This document shows positions 26,582-34,504 of a stretch of 64,000 nt of DNA, one piece after another (position 1 is the first letter of the stretch; each line of letters begins with the position of its first letter). Made by a program: the position numbers and the translations under genes. This stretch comes from JAAXPZ01 sp965215705 (GTDB taxonomy: Bacteria > Campylobacterota > Campylobacteria > Campylobacterales > Sulfurovaceae). Under the pieces are notes generated by a model that made no database searches, was not told where the DNA came from, and was given only the letters and a program-made list of their open reading frames with translations. The DNA lies in NCBI GenBank assembly GCA_965215705.1, contig CBDCEE010000003.1:1391247-1455246 (forward strand). Direction: 5' to 3'.

Positions 26582-27349
26582 ATGGCACGAAAACCCCGTA
26601 TTGATCTTGTAGGCTTTCATCATGTTGCCAATCAAGGTGTGTATAAAGCCAATATCTTTGCAACGATCCTCGAAAAAGAGAAATTTCTAAGTATTGTCTG
26701 TAAAGCATGTGATACCTATAATATCATCCTGCATGACTACTGCATCATGGACAATCACTACCATTTACTACTAGAGACAAAGCGTGAAAACCTCTCCTAT
26801 TTTATGCGCCAGATCAATGGAAACTACGCGATCTATTTCAATCGAAAACAGGAGCGCTCCGGTCCACTCTGGAAGGGTCGCTATAAGTCTTGGTATATTG
26901 TCCATGAAGAGTATCTCGAATATACGATCAAATACATCGAGTATGACCCGATCAAAGCCAACCTCTCTTTCTTCCCTTCTGACTATCCTTATACACTCAG
27001 TGCCGCCATCCTAGGCACTGAAACTGTCGTAGTATGTGCACAAAAGTCCCTGATGATAGAAAAGTACACAGAGCGTGAACTCAAACATTTCCTACAATCA
27101 GATCTCACCAAAGATGAGCTTGGTGCGTTGGATGATGAAAAAAGAAAAAAGATCATCCAAGAGAAAGCTGGGGCTAAAACAGAAAGAGAAACGCCTCTTG
27201 ATGAGTACTTTAAAGATACCCATACCAAGCCAGAGAGAAATATTGCCATGCACAAAGCATATCTTGATGGATATTCACAAGGAGAGATCGCAAAGACGCT
27301 CAATGTCAGCTCTGCTTTAGTCTCCTACTGTATCAAACGACTCTCATAA
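26582..27349 (+). CDS. REP-associated tyrosine transposase (RAYT, IS200/IS605 Y1 class)
   Basis: Single-strand DNA transposase relative that handles REP hairpins. The metal-binding HUH-type pair is NHYHLLLE (H59, H61), and the nucleophile is a Tyr in INGNYAIYFNRKQ (Y82 or Y85). GPLWKGRYKSWYI and YIEYDPIKANL are also typical. The C-terminus adds an HTH-like segment (GYSQGEIAKTLNVSSALVSY). Length 255. No IS ends were seen around it, as expected for single-copy RAYT genes; REP-like hairpins occur elsewhere in the window. Confidence 0.9.
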   Translation: MARKPRIDLVGFHHVANQGVYKANIFATILEKEKFLSIVCKACDTYNIILHDYCIMDNHYHLLLETKRENLSYFMRQINGNYAIYFNRKQERSGPLWKGRYKSWYIVHEEYLEYTIKYIEYDPIKANLSFFPSDYPYTLSAAILGTETVVVCAQKSLMIEKYTERELKHFLQSDLTKDELGALDDEKRKKIIQEKAGAKTERETPLDEYFKDTHTKPERNIAMHKAYLDGYSQGEIAKTLNVSSALVSYCIKRLS

Positions 27350-27472
27350 ATCATAGACTATAAATGATCTAAAGATACATCATTGTACACTTTAACTTAT
27401 CTATTTTCATCCTTCTTTCCTCCACTATTTTTCTCTTTAGTAAATAATTATATTTAATAGGTAGTGAATGAT

Positions 27473-27524
27473 TAATATGTAATATTTCTGTAACATATTG
27501 TTACATATTAGAATTTATTATACT
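27473..27524 (+). promoter_or_regulatory. nested palindromes and -10 upstream of the sox cluster
   Basis: TGTAACA-TAT-TGTTACA (27489-27505) is a perfect seven-base inverted repeat. It is enclosed by TAATATGTAATA (27473-27484) and TGTTACATATTA (27499-27510), 11 of 12 matching. TATACT at 27519-27524 could be a -10, placing the inner palindrome over the -35 region. A second possible -10 (CATAAT) is at 27565-27570. A regulator of the Sox genes may bind here. Confidence 0.5.
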
Positions 27525-27604
27525 TGGAAAGTTAAAAATATTATGTTTTACTCTCAATTTATGCCATAATCTTATTTGAACTACTTAATAAGGAGGTTAT
27601 AATA

Positions 27605-28915
27605 TTGAGTAAGACAATAGAAAAGAGAACGACTCTAGAGTCAAACAGTGTTTCTACAGATAGTAGAAGAGGCTTTCTGCGTGGGATGTTCATCTCTGTA
27701 GCAGCTGCGGGTGTGCTTTCACCTGTCAAGCTAAAAGCAGATGATGCGGCCATTATGGAAGAAGCAGAATGGGGGGTCAAACTTGGCTATCCTACCAATA
27801 AGCAACCCTATGGTCTTCCTTCCCCGTATGAGCATAACAATGTCCGAAGAACCACAGAACTACTCTCTTCAGGAGATATGTACGCGTCAGTAGCAATGAG
27901 CCCTATTCACGAGCAAGAGGGTATCATTACCCCTAGTGGACTTTTCTTCAACCGTTCACACGGTGGTACCGCGATTATAGATCCTGATAAATATAGATTG
28001 ATGATTCATGGATTGGTTGAGAAGCCTATCGTACTCACGCTTGACCAACTCAAGCGCTACCCAAGCGAAAGCCGTATTCACTTTATTGAGTGTCCTGCCA
28101 ATGGCTCTACCGACTGGAGAGGCCCACAATTCAACAACCTACAGTTCATGAAAGGCATGATGAGCTCTGCTGAATGGACAGGCGTCAAGCTCTCTGTGCT
28201 TCTTGAAGATCTCGGTATCAAACCAGAGGCCAAGTGGATGCTAGCTGAAGGAAGTGACAACTCAGAGATGGGTCGAACGATTCCTATGGAGAAGGTCATG
28301 GATGATGCCATGCTCGTCTGGGGGCAGAATGGTGAGGCACTTAGACCTGATCAGGGCTATCCTATCAGACTCCTCGTACCGGGTTGGGAGGGTAACCTCA
28401 ATGTTAAATGGGTCAAACGACTCGAGTTTGGTGCACATCCATGGCATGCCAAAGAGGAGACTGCCAAGTATACCATGCTACAACCAAGCGGTAAGGCCAT
28501 CCGATACTTCTGGCCAATGGAGGTCAACTCTATCATCACTTCACCTTGTCCGGAGAAGCCATGGACTGACCTCAAAAAAGGCGACATGATTGAAATAAAA
28601 GGTCTAGCATGGAGTGGTATGGGCACGATCAAAGCAGTGGATCTCTCCTTTGATGGAGGAAAAAATTGGCAAGAGATCAGTCTCAAAGGGCTCATCCTTC
28701 CAAAATCCTGGACAATGTTCAGCCATATAATCAAGTGGGAGGGCAAGCCACTTTTGCTAGCTAGTAGAGCCATAGATGATGCAGGTAATGTACAACCAAC
28801 CATCAATCAAGAGGTCGCAGCAGTAGGTGTAGAGTCAGTCTATCATCGCAATGCGATCTGTACTTGGGAAGTCAAAGCAAACGGGGAGGTCAACAATGTT
28901 CATGTTAGAAGTTAA
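27605..28915 (+). CDS. soxC: SoxC, molybdenum subunit of sulfane dehydrogenase SoxCD
   Basis: Oxidises the sulfane sulfur bound to SoxY. Start TTG at 27605 is chosen because AGGAGG lies eight bases before it and no ATG fits. A Tat leader is present (SRRGFLRGMFISVAAAGVL, residues 18-36). The sulfite-oxidase-type Mo domain contains the Cys ligand in HFIECPANGSTDWRG, followed by the dimerisation domain (DLSFDGGKNWQEISLKG). Length 436. It leads the whole sulfur cluster and its 3' end overlaps soxD by 20 bases. Confidence 0.95.
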   Translation: MSKTIEKRTTLESNSVSTDSRRGFLRGMFISVAAAGVLSPVKLKADDAAIMEEAEWGVKLGYPTNKQPYGLPSPYEHNNVRRTTELLSSGDMYASVAMSPIHEQEGIITPSGLFFNRSHGGTAIIDPDKYRLMIHGLVEKPIVLTLDQLKRYPSESRIHFIECPANGSTDWRGPQFNNLQFMKGMMSSAEWTGVKLSVLLEDLGIKPEAKWMLAEGSDNSEMGRTIPMEKVMDDAMLVWGQNGEALRPDQGYPIRLLVPGWEGNLNVKWVKRLEFGAHPWHAKEETAKYTMLQPSGKAIRYFWPMEVNSIITSPCPEKPWTDLKKGDMIEIKGLAWSGMGTIKAVDLSFDGGKNWQEISLKGLILPKSWTMFSHIIKWEGKPLLLASRAIDDAGNVQPTINQEVAAVGVESVYHRNAICTWEVKANGEVNNVHVRS

Positions 28916-29996
28916 AAAACCACTTTTAGGCGCACTCCTGGCTCTTTCTGTCATGGCAAGTAGTGCTGTTGCAGGTGATGCCAGCCCCAAGAAAAATGTA
29001 GATGCTTCGCTCATCTATCCTATCAAGGATGGAAAGTACCAAGCCTACTCGGTCAACACACAGAATACCAAAGGCTTCTCTCACTATGGGCGTACGCCTA
29101 CGGCTGCTGAAATCAAAGCATGGGACAAAGATATCATGCCTGATGGCACTGGATTACCCGAAGGCAAAGGCTCTGTAGAAGAGGGCGATGAACTCTATGC
29201 AGAAAAATGTGCGATGTGTCACGGTGATTTTGGTGCAGGCGGTAAAGGCTATCCTACACTTTCAGGAGGAGAAGGCACACTCAAAAACCAACTGGTACAC
29301 CCAGAAAAAGGTGATGAGCCCCCTATCAGAACCATTGGAAGCTACTGGCCCTATGCAAGTACACTATTCTGGTATATCCAATCAGCCATGCCTTTCCCTA
29401 ATCCAAAGAGTTTGAGTAATGATGAGACTTATGCCATTGTTGCTTACCTCCTTTCTGTCAATGAGATAGAGATAGATGGAGAAGAGCTAGATGATGACTA
29501 TGTACTCGATCGTGCCAAGTTCCTCAAGATCAAAATGCCAAATGAAAATGGCTTTTATCCTGAAGTCAACGGTGATGTAGGAAGCAAAGAGATGTCAAAG
29601 TATCTCAATAACTCTAAAAACTATGGTGCGGGTACACGCTGTATGAAGGATTGTGGTGATACCCCCATTGTGCATATTAAAAATGAGCTCAAAGACTTCC
29701 ATCCAGCACCTTCCACGATACGTGATCTTCCCTCCCAGAAAGAAGCGGGTGAAATATCTGAAGGTCAGAAGCTCTACGAAGCGACCTGTAGCGTATGCCA
29801 TGCAAGTGAAGCCATCGGTGCACCAGTCGTAGGCAATAAAGAAACATGGGCCACACTTAGCAAAAAAGGATTAGATGAACTTAACAAAAACGCCATTAAC
29901 GGTATCAATGCAATGCCTCCAAGAGGTGGGAACATGGACTTAAACGATGATCAGATCAATACGATCGTAGAGTATATGATCAAAGCAAGTCAATAA
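28896..29996 (+). CDS. soxD: SoxD, dihaem cytochrome subunit of sulfane dehydrogenase
   Basis: Electron acceptor of SoxC. The ATG at 28896 has GGGAGG six bases before it and gives a signal peptide (PLLGALLALSVMASSAVAG); an upstream in-frame ATG at 28851 would overlap soxC by 65 bases and is rejected. Haem sites are CAMCH at 105-109 and CSVCH at 298-302 in 366 residues. The middle holds an extra Cys pair (CMKDC at 249-253). soxX follows after ten bases. Confidence 0.93.
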   Translation: MFMLEVKKPLLGALLALSVMASSAVAGDASPKKNVDASLIYPIKDGKYQAYSVNTQNTKGFSHYGRTPTAAEIKAWDKDIMPDGTGLPEGKGSVEEGDELYAEKCAMCHGDFGAGGKGYPTLSGGEGTLKNQLVHPEKGDEPPIRTIGSYWPYASTLFWYIQSAMPFPNPKSLSNDETYAIVAYLLSVNEIEIDGEELDDDYVLDRAKFLKIKMPNENGFYPEVNGDVGSKEMSKYLNNSKNYGAGTRCMKDCGDTPIVHIKNELKDFHPAPSTIRDLPSQKEAGEISEGQKLYEATCSVCHASEAIGAPVVGNKETWATLSKKGLDELNKNAINGINAMPPRGGNMDLNDDQINTIVEYMIKASQ

Positions 29997-30006
29997 AGGA
30001 GAAACA

Positions 30007-30360
30007 ATGAACTTGACAAAGAAGTTACTCATCGCATCTGTTATGAGTGGATTGTTTGCAACAGTATCTGTTGCAGGCGATATGGACTTAGTAAAAGAGG
30101 GCGAAAAAATCTTCAACACCAAAAAGCTTGGAAACTGCCTGGCATGTCACGCCGTTAATGGCAAAGAGATCAATAACCCAGGTAGCTTTGGGCCAAAACT
30201 GCAGTATCTAGAAGCATGGCCTGAGAAAGCGCTGTATGACAAGATCTATGATCCGTATACGACAAACCCCATCTCAGCAATGCCGGCATTTGGAAAAAAT
30301 GGCTGGTTGAATGATCATCAGATTAAAGCACTTGTTGCTTATCTCAAAACCGTTAAATAA
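30007..30360 (+). CDS. soxX: SoxX, monohaem cytochrome c of SoxAX
   Basis: Partner of SoxA in coupling thiosulfate to SoxY. Signal peptide LLIASVMSGLFATVSVAG, haem site CLACH (44-48) and methionine ligand in AMPAFGKNGW (M92). At 117 residues it is a small, single-domain SoxX. AAAGGAG precedes the ATG. It lies between soxD and soxY, unlike clusters where soxX leads soxXYZAB. Confidence 0.92.
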   Translation: MNLTKKLLIASVMSGLFATVSVAGDMDLVKEGEKIFNTKKLGNCLACHAVNGKEINNPGSFGPKLQYLEAWPEKALYDKIYDPYTTNPISAMPAFGKNGWLNDHQIKALVAYLKTVK

Positions 30361-30380
30361 ACATACTTAAAGGAGAAAAA

Positions 30381-30845
30381 ATGGAAAGAAGAAAATTTTT
30401 AGGACTAGGAGCTGGTATACTGGCTGCAACAATGATACCAGCGAGCCTCTCAGCAGAAAACTATAGGGAGACAAAAGTAGATCTATGGAAAGTAAAGAAT
30501 GAAAAAGGCAAGCCTGGTGTAGATGCTGCCATCAAAGCACTGTTTGGTACAGATAAGGTAGAAGAAGGGAAAGCAAAACTCAAAGCTCCGGATATTGCAG
30601 AGAATGGTGCTGTCATCCCTATCACAGCCTCCGCTGAGGGTGCCAGTAGAATTGCTGTCTTTCAGGATGCAAACCCAGAGGCAGCAGTAGCAGTCTTTGA
30701 TGTACCTAAAAACGGTATCCCTGACTACTCTATCAGAATCAAAATGCAACAAACAGGAAATGTCGTTGTCGTCGCGGAGATAGATGGAAAACTCTATAAA
30801 GCAAGCAAAACAGTCAAAGTAACCATCGGTGGTTGTGGCGGTTGA
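30381..30845 (+). CDS. soxY: SoxY, sulfur-carrier subunit
   Basis: Carries the substrate sulfur as a persulfide on a cysteine at the tip of a flexible C-terminus. The protein ends VTIGGCGG, the defining SoxY tail, with C152. The N-terminus MERRKFLGLGAGILAATMIP is a Tat leader, which also exports SoxZ as a complex. Length 154 is standard. The AAGGAG site lies eight bases before the ATG. Confidence 0.97.
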   Translation: MERRKFLGLGAGILAATMIPASLSAENYRETKVDLWKVKNEKGKPGVDAAIKALFGTDKVEEGKAKLKAPDIAENGAVIPITASAEGASRIAVFQDANPEAAVAVFDVPKNGIPDYSIRIKMQQTGNVVVVAEIDGKLYKASKTVKVTIGGCGG

Positions 30846-30918
30846 TCCTTCGGGCAACTGGTTATCGATTTAGAGCAAAAATAAATAATATTCAATAGAG
30901 AAATACAAAGGAAGTAAA

Positions 30919-31212
30919 ATGAGAATCAAAGCGAAAGAGAAAGAAGGCGTAACCACAGCAAAAGTAATGGCGAAACACCCCATGATGAGCTATGCAGAAG
31001 CAGAAAAGAAAGGGAAAAAAGCAAACTTCATTACCTATGTAACAGCAAAGGTGGGCGATGAGATCGTCTATGAAGCTTCTACTAGTCAGTTCCTCTCAAA
31101 GAATCCGTACCTTAAATTCAAGTTTAAAGGTGAGAACAAAGGTAAAGAGCTTTCAATCACATGGACAGACCTTAGCGGAAAGACAAAGACAGACACAAAG
31201 AAGATCAAGTAA
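30919..31212 (+). CDS. soxZ: SoxZ, partner of the sulfur carrier
   Basis: A 97-residue immunoglobulin-like protein without its own signal; it is exported bound to SoxY. Family pattern includes MRIKAKEKEGVTTAKVMAKH at the start, the FITYVTAKVGDEIVYEA strands and the KGKELSITWTDLSGKT end. It follows soxY after 73 bases and precedes soxA by 50. Confidence 0.94.
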   Translation: MRIKAKEKEGVTTAKVMAKHPMMSYAEAEKKGKKANFITYVTAKVGDEIVYEASTSQFLSKNPYLKFKFKGENKGKELSITWTDLSGKTKTDTKKIK

Positions 31213-31262
31213 GTCATCTTATAGAAGGTGACTTTAGTTAGTCAGATAACAAAGGAGAAACC

Positions 31263-32174
31263 ATGTTATTAAAAGTCGTAAAAATATCTGCTCTTATAGC
31301 GATTACCACTTGCACCTTGAATGCAGGAAGTTTCAATACACAGGCAGAAAAAGACAAACAAGCACTCGTAACCTATATGGAAGCAAAATTTAAAGATGCG
31401 GATAAGAACCGAGCATTTTTTCCGTACTCTTCTGATGATGAATTAAAAAATAATTTTTCAAAAAATATCAAAGAGAAAGATTTTGCTTTAGGATCCTATG
31501 CCTTTAATTCTAGAGGAAAGTCTCAGTATGATGATATCAAAGAGATGCCTCCATATGAGGATGCAATCGATGCTGGTGAGGAGCTTTATGGTAAGAAATT
31601 TGCCAATGGTAAATCATTTAAAGCGTGTTTCCCAAAAACAGATATTGCAGGAAACTACCCTTATTTTGATGACAAAAAAGGTGCTGTAGTCACACTGACT
31701 GCTGCGATCAATGACTGTCTTGTTGCCAATGGCGAAAAGAAATGGGGCGAGAAGAAAGGCAACATGGCAAAACTTCAAGCCTATTTTGCATTTCAATCTC
31801 AGGAAGCTGGGAAAAAGCTAGATATCAAAATAGACAGCCAGGCTGCAGCAGATGCCTATGAAAGAGGTAAAAAAGAGTACTACTCACAAAGAGGCTATCT
31901 CAAACTCTCTTGTGCAAGTTGCCACGTGCAAGGTACCGGACAGAGAGTAAGAGCAGAATATATGTCTCCTCTTCTGGGTCAAGTCACACATTTTCCTGTC
32001 TTTAGACTCAAGTGGAATAGCTTAGGTACGCTAGAGAGAAGAATGACTGGTTGTAATAAAGACCAGGGGGAAAACCCACATAAGCCAAACAGCAAATGGA
32101 TGAAAGAGCTTCTTTACTTTATGGCATATATGTCAAATGGTATGGCTGTTGACGGTCCGGATATTAGAAAGTAA
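31263..32174 (+). CDS. soxA: SoxA, L-cysteine S-thiosulfotransferase subunit
   Basis: With SoxX attaches thiosulfate to the SoxY cysteine. It has one haem c site, CASCH with C217 to H221, and the active-site cysteine haem ligand C264 in RRMTGC, so it is the single-haem form. C122 and C152 replace the N-terminal haem of the dihaem form, probably as a disulfide. Signal peptide about residues 1-21 (ISALIAITTCTLNAG). Length 303. Confidence 0.93.
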   Translation: MLLKVVKISALIAITTCTLNAGSFNTQAEKDKQALVTYMEAKFKDADKNRAFFPYSSDDELKNNFSKNIKEKDFALGSYAFNSRGKSQYDDIKEMPPYEDAIDAGEELYGKKFANGKSFKACFPKTDIAGNYPYFDDKKGAVVTLTAAINDCLVANGEKKWGEKKGNMAKLQAYFAFQSQEAGKKLDIKIDSQAAADAYERGKKEYYSQRGYLKLSCASCHVQGTGQRVRAEYMSPLLGQVTHFPVFRLKWNSLGTLERRMTGCNKDQGENPHKPNSKWMKELLYFMAYMSNGMAVDGPDIRK

Positions 32175-32185
32175 AGGTGGATATG

Positions 32186-32620
32186 ATGAAAAAATTACAC
32201 AAAATTCTATGGACGGTTAGTTTAGGTCTACTCAGTACTAGTACATTACAAGCAGATCTTTTGAGCGATGCGGCAGCACTGGATGTCAACAAAGCCTGTG
32301 ATGTTAAAGCCAATGGCATCGATACTGTTTTAGCCACAGCTGCAAAGTATAATGCAGAAGCAGTCAAGCTAGGTGTTGAGTTCAAAAGACTCGGTGTCAC
32401 CAACAGCAACTATATCAAGACTACTACCGAAGCTGTAAAAGCGAAGAAAAAAGAGGTAGTCCTTGAGTATAAGAAAAAGGGCAAAGTCAAAAAGCAAAAG
32501 ATGGCAACTGACTATGCTGCTTGGAGAGCTTGTAGTTTTGCCATTCGTGGTCTACAGCAGAAAGTAGAAGCTGAAGATACTTGGAGACTTGCTGTCCCGG
32601 GTGATGGCTTCAAGTATTAG
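32186..32620 (+). CDS. periplasmic protein of the sox cluster, unknown
   Basis: AAAGGTGG before 32186 makes that ATG the best start; GTG at 32177 lies inside this site. Signal peptide KILWTVSLGLLSTSTLQA. The mature part of about 120 residues is helical and basic (KAKKKEVVLEYKKKGKVKKQ), with two cysteines (ACDVK, ACSFA) that could form a disulfide. I do not recognise a family. Placement between soxA and soxB in a tight operon suggests a Sox-related role, for example maturation or stabilisation of SoxAX or SoxB. Confidence 0.75.
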   Translation: MKKLHKILWTVSLGLLSTSTLQADLLSDAAALDVNKACDVKANGIDTVLATAAKYNAEAVKLGVEFKRLGVTNSNYIKTTTEAVKAKKKEVVLEYKKKGKVKKQKMATDYAAWRACSFAIRGLQQKVEAEDTWRLAVPGDGFKY

Positions 32621-32628
32621 GAGAAGAT

Positions 32629-34395
32629 ATGAGTAAAATGAGTAGAAGAGAGTTTGTCTATATGATGGCAGTCCTTGGAGCTGCGCCTGTATTTGCCAAC
32701 TCTCATACGCGTATGACAGATACAGGGAAACTTGAGGATTATTATAAACTCAAAAGTTTTGGTAATGTGAGACTAATGCATATGACAGATAGCCATGCAC
32801 AGTTGTTGCCTGTTTACTTCAGAGAGCCTAGTGTGAACCTTGGTTTCTTTGATAACTATGGGAAGCCACCACATATCGTAGGTGAGCCACTCCTAGATTA
32901 TTTTGGCATCAAGGGTAATAAAAGACTTGAGTATGCCTATACCTGTGTCAATTTTGAGAAACATGCAGAGACGATGGGTAGAGTCGGTGGATTTGCACAG
33001 ATCAAGACTGTCGTAGACTTTCTCAAGAACAGTTTTGGTAAAGACAAAACCCTACTCCTAGACGGTGGTGATACATGGCAGGGAAGCTGGTCCTCTCTGC
33101 AAACCCGCGGCAAAGATATGGTAGGGGCAATGAACCTGCTAGGTGTTGATGTAGCGGTAGGTCACTGGGAATTTACCTACAAAGCCCAAGAGGTTCTGGA
33201 TAATGTTAAAGCACTCGATGCAGAGTTCCTGGCACAGAACATCCATGTCAAAGAAGATGCACTCTTTGATGGTGCACCCTCCTATGATGAGGACACCGGT
33301 CATGCATTCAAGCCCTATACCATCAAAAAGATGGGTGATGCCCGTGTAGCGATCATTGGTCAGGCATTCCCTTATACCACGATTGCAAACCCACAGAGAA
33401 ATATCCCTGACTGGACATTTGGTATCGATGCTGATCCTATGCAGGAGCTTGTAGATGAGATTCGTAAGAAAGAGAAGCCTGATGCGGTTATCGTTCTCTC
33501 GCACAATGGATATGATGTGGACAAAAAAATGGGTGAAGTGGTCACCGGTATTGACTTTATCATGGGTGGACATACCCACGACGGTGTACCCGAAGCCTAT
33601 CCTGCCAAGAACAAAAAAGGCACAACCTATATTTGTAATGCCGGCTCTAATGGTAAGTTCCTCAACGTACTGGATCTCCAGATCGAGAAGGGTAAAGTGA
33701 AGGACTTCAAGTTTACACTGCTTCCTATCTTTTCTGACTTGATTCCTGAAGACAAAGCGATGAAAAAATATGTGGCTGATGTCAGAAAGCCGTTTGAGAA
33801 AGACCTCAACCGTGTGATTGCAACCACTGAGATGACACTCTTTAGGCGTGGAAACTTCAATGGTAGTTGGGACCAAGTCATCTGTGATGCCCTCAGGGAT
33901 GTTAAAGGTGCCGATGTTTCACTGTCTCCTGGATTTAGATGGGGAACCACCCTTATGCCAGGACAAGATATCACCTTTGATGATCTAGCAACACAAACAG
34001 CCATGACCTATCCTGAGACCTACCTCAAAGACATGGATGGCAAAACCATTAAGGCAGTGCTAGAGGATGTTGCAGACAACCTCTTCAACGAAGATCCATT
34101 CTACCAGCAGGGTGGCGACATGGTACGGACAGCAGGACTGTCCTATACCATAGATCCTAAAGCCAAGATGGGTAGCCGTATTACCAATATCACGCTCTCC
34201 AATGGTAAAAAGATTGAAGCAAGCAAAGTCTATAAAGTGGCTGGATGGTCAACTGTCGGGTCAGTCTCTCCAGGTGAACCTGTATGGGAAACCGTAGAGA
34301 CCTACCTTAAAAATATTAAGCATATCGGTAAAGATTACAAAGTTGATGCACCAGATATCTTGGGTGTCAAGGGTAACCCTGGTATTATTACCTAA
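32629..34395 (+). CDS. soxB: SoxB, S-sulfosulfanyl-L-cysteine sulfohydrolase
   Basis: Releases sulfate from SoxY-bound thiosulfate using two Mn ions. Tat-like leader SRREFVYMMAVLGAAPVFA. Metal-binding motifs are LMHMTDSHAQLLPV, LLDGGDTWQGS, VGHWEFTY, VLSHNGYDVD and MGGHTHDGVPE, followed by the 5'-nucleotidase-type C-domain. Length 588. A strong terminator follows at 34420-34449, ending the core sox operon. Confidence 0.97.
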   Translation: MSKMSRREFVYMMAVLGAAPVFANSHTRMTDTGKLEDYYKLKSFGNVRLMHMTDSHAQLLPVYFREPSVNLGFFDNYGKPPHIVGEPLLDYFGIKGNKRLEYAYTCVNFEKHAETMGRVGGFAQIKTVVDFLKNSFGKDKTLLLDGGDTWQGSWSSLQTRGKDMVGAMNLLGVDVAVGHWEFTYKAQEVLDNVKALDAEFLAQNIHVKEDALFDGAPSYDEDTGHAFKPYTIKKMGDARVAIIGQAFPYTTIANPQRNIPDWTFGIDADPMQELVDEIRKKEKPDAVIVLSHNGYDVDKKMGEVVTGIDFIMGGHTHDGVPEAYPAKNKKGTTYICNAGSNGKFLNVLDLQIEKGKVKDFKFTLLPIFSDLIPEDKAMKKYVADVRKPFEKDLNRVIATTEMTLFRRGNFNGSWDQVICDALRDVKGADVSLSPGFRWGTTLMPGQDITFDDLATQTAMTYPETYLKDMDGKTIKAVLEDVADNLFNEDPFYQQGGDMVRTAGLSYTIDPKAKMGSRITNITLSNGKKIEASKVYKVAGWSTVGSVSPGEPVWETVETYLKNIKHIGKDYKVDAPDILGVKGNPGIIT

Positions 34396-34419
34396 GCTTC
34401 TGGCCATATAGCTTACCCC

Positions 34420-34449
34420 CTGCCAAACACAACCTCCTGTGTTTGGCAG
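34420..34449 (+). terminator. strong hairpin after soxB
   Basis: CTGCCAAACACA (34420-34431) and TGTGTTTGGCAG (34438-34449) form a perfect 12-pair stem with a six-base loop, 24 bases after the soxB stop. There is only a weak T-rich tail (TAGAGTTTATG), so termination may be partial and allow read-through into the accessory sox genes. Confidence 0.7.
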
Positions 34450-34458
34450 TAGAGTTTA

Positions 34459-34484
34459 TGTATACAAAAGTCCTTTTGTATACA
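34459..34484. promoter_or_regulatory. 26-base near-continuous palindrome before the cytochrome-thioredoxin gene
   Basis: TGTATACAAAAG (34459-34470) and CTTTTGTATACA (34473-34484) are perfect inverted copies separated by two bases. As RNA the two-base gap would force a shorter stem, so a dimeric protein-binding site is as likely as a hairpin. It sits 20 bases before the ATG at 34505, between the soxB terminator and the next gene. Confidence 0.5.
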
Positions 34485-34504
34485 CAAGTTTTAGAAGGAA
34501 AACG

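Noticed and set aside
33139..33876. Minus-strand frame of 245 codons inside soxB
   Set aside because: Antisense shadow of a clearly identified gene; Cys and Ile rich without motif.
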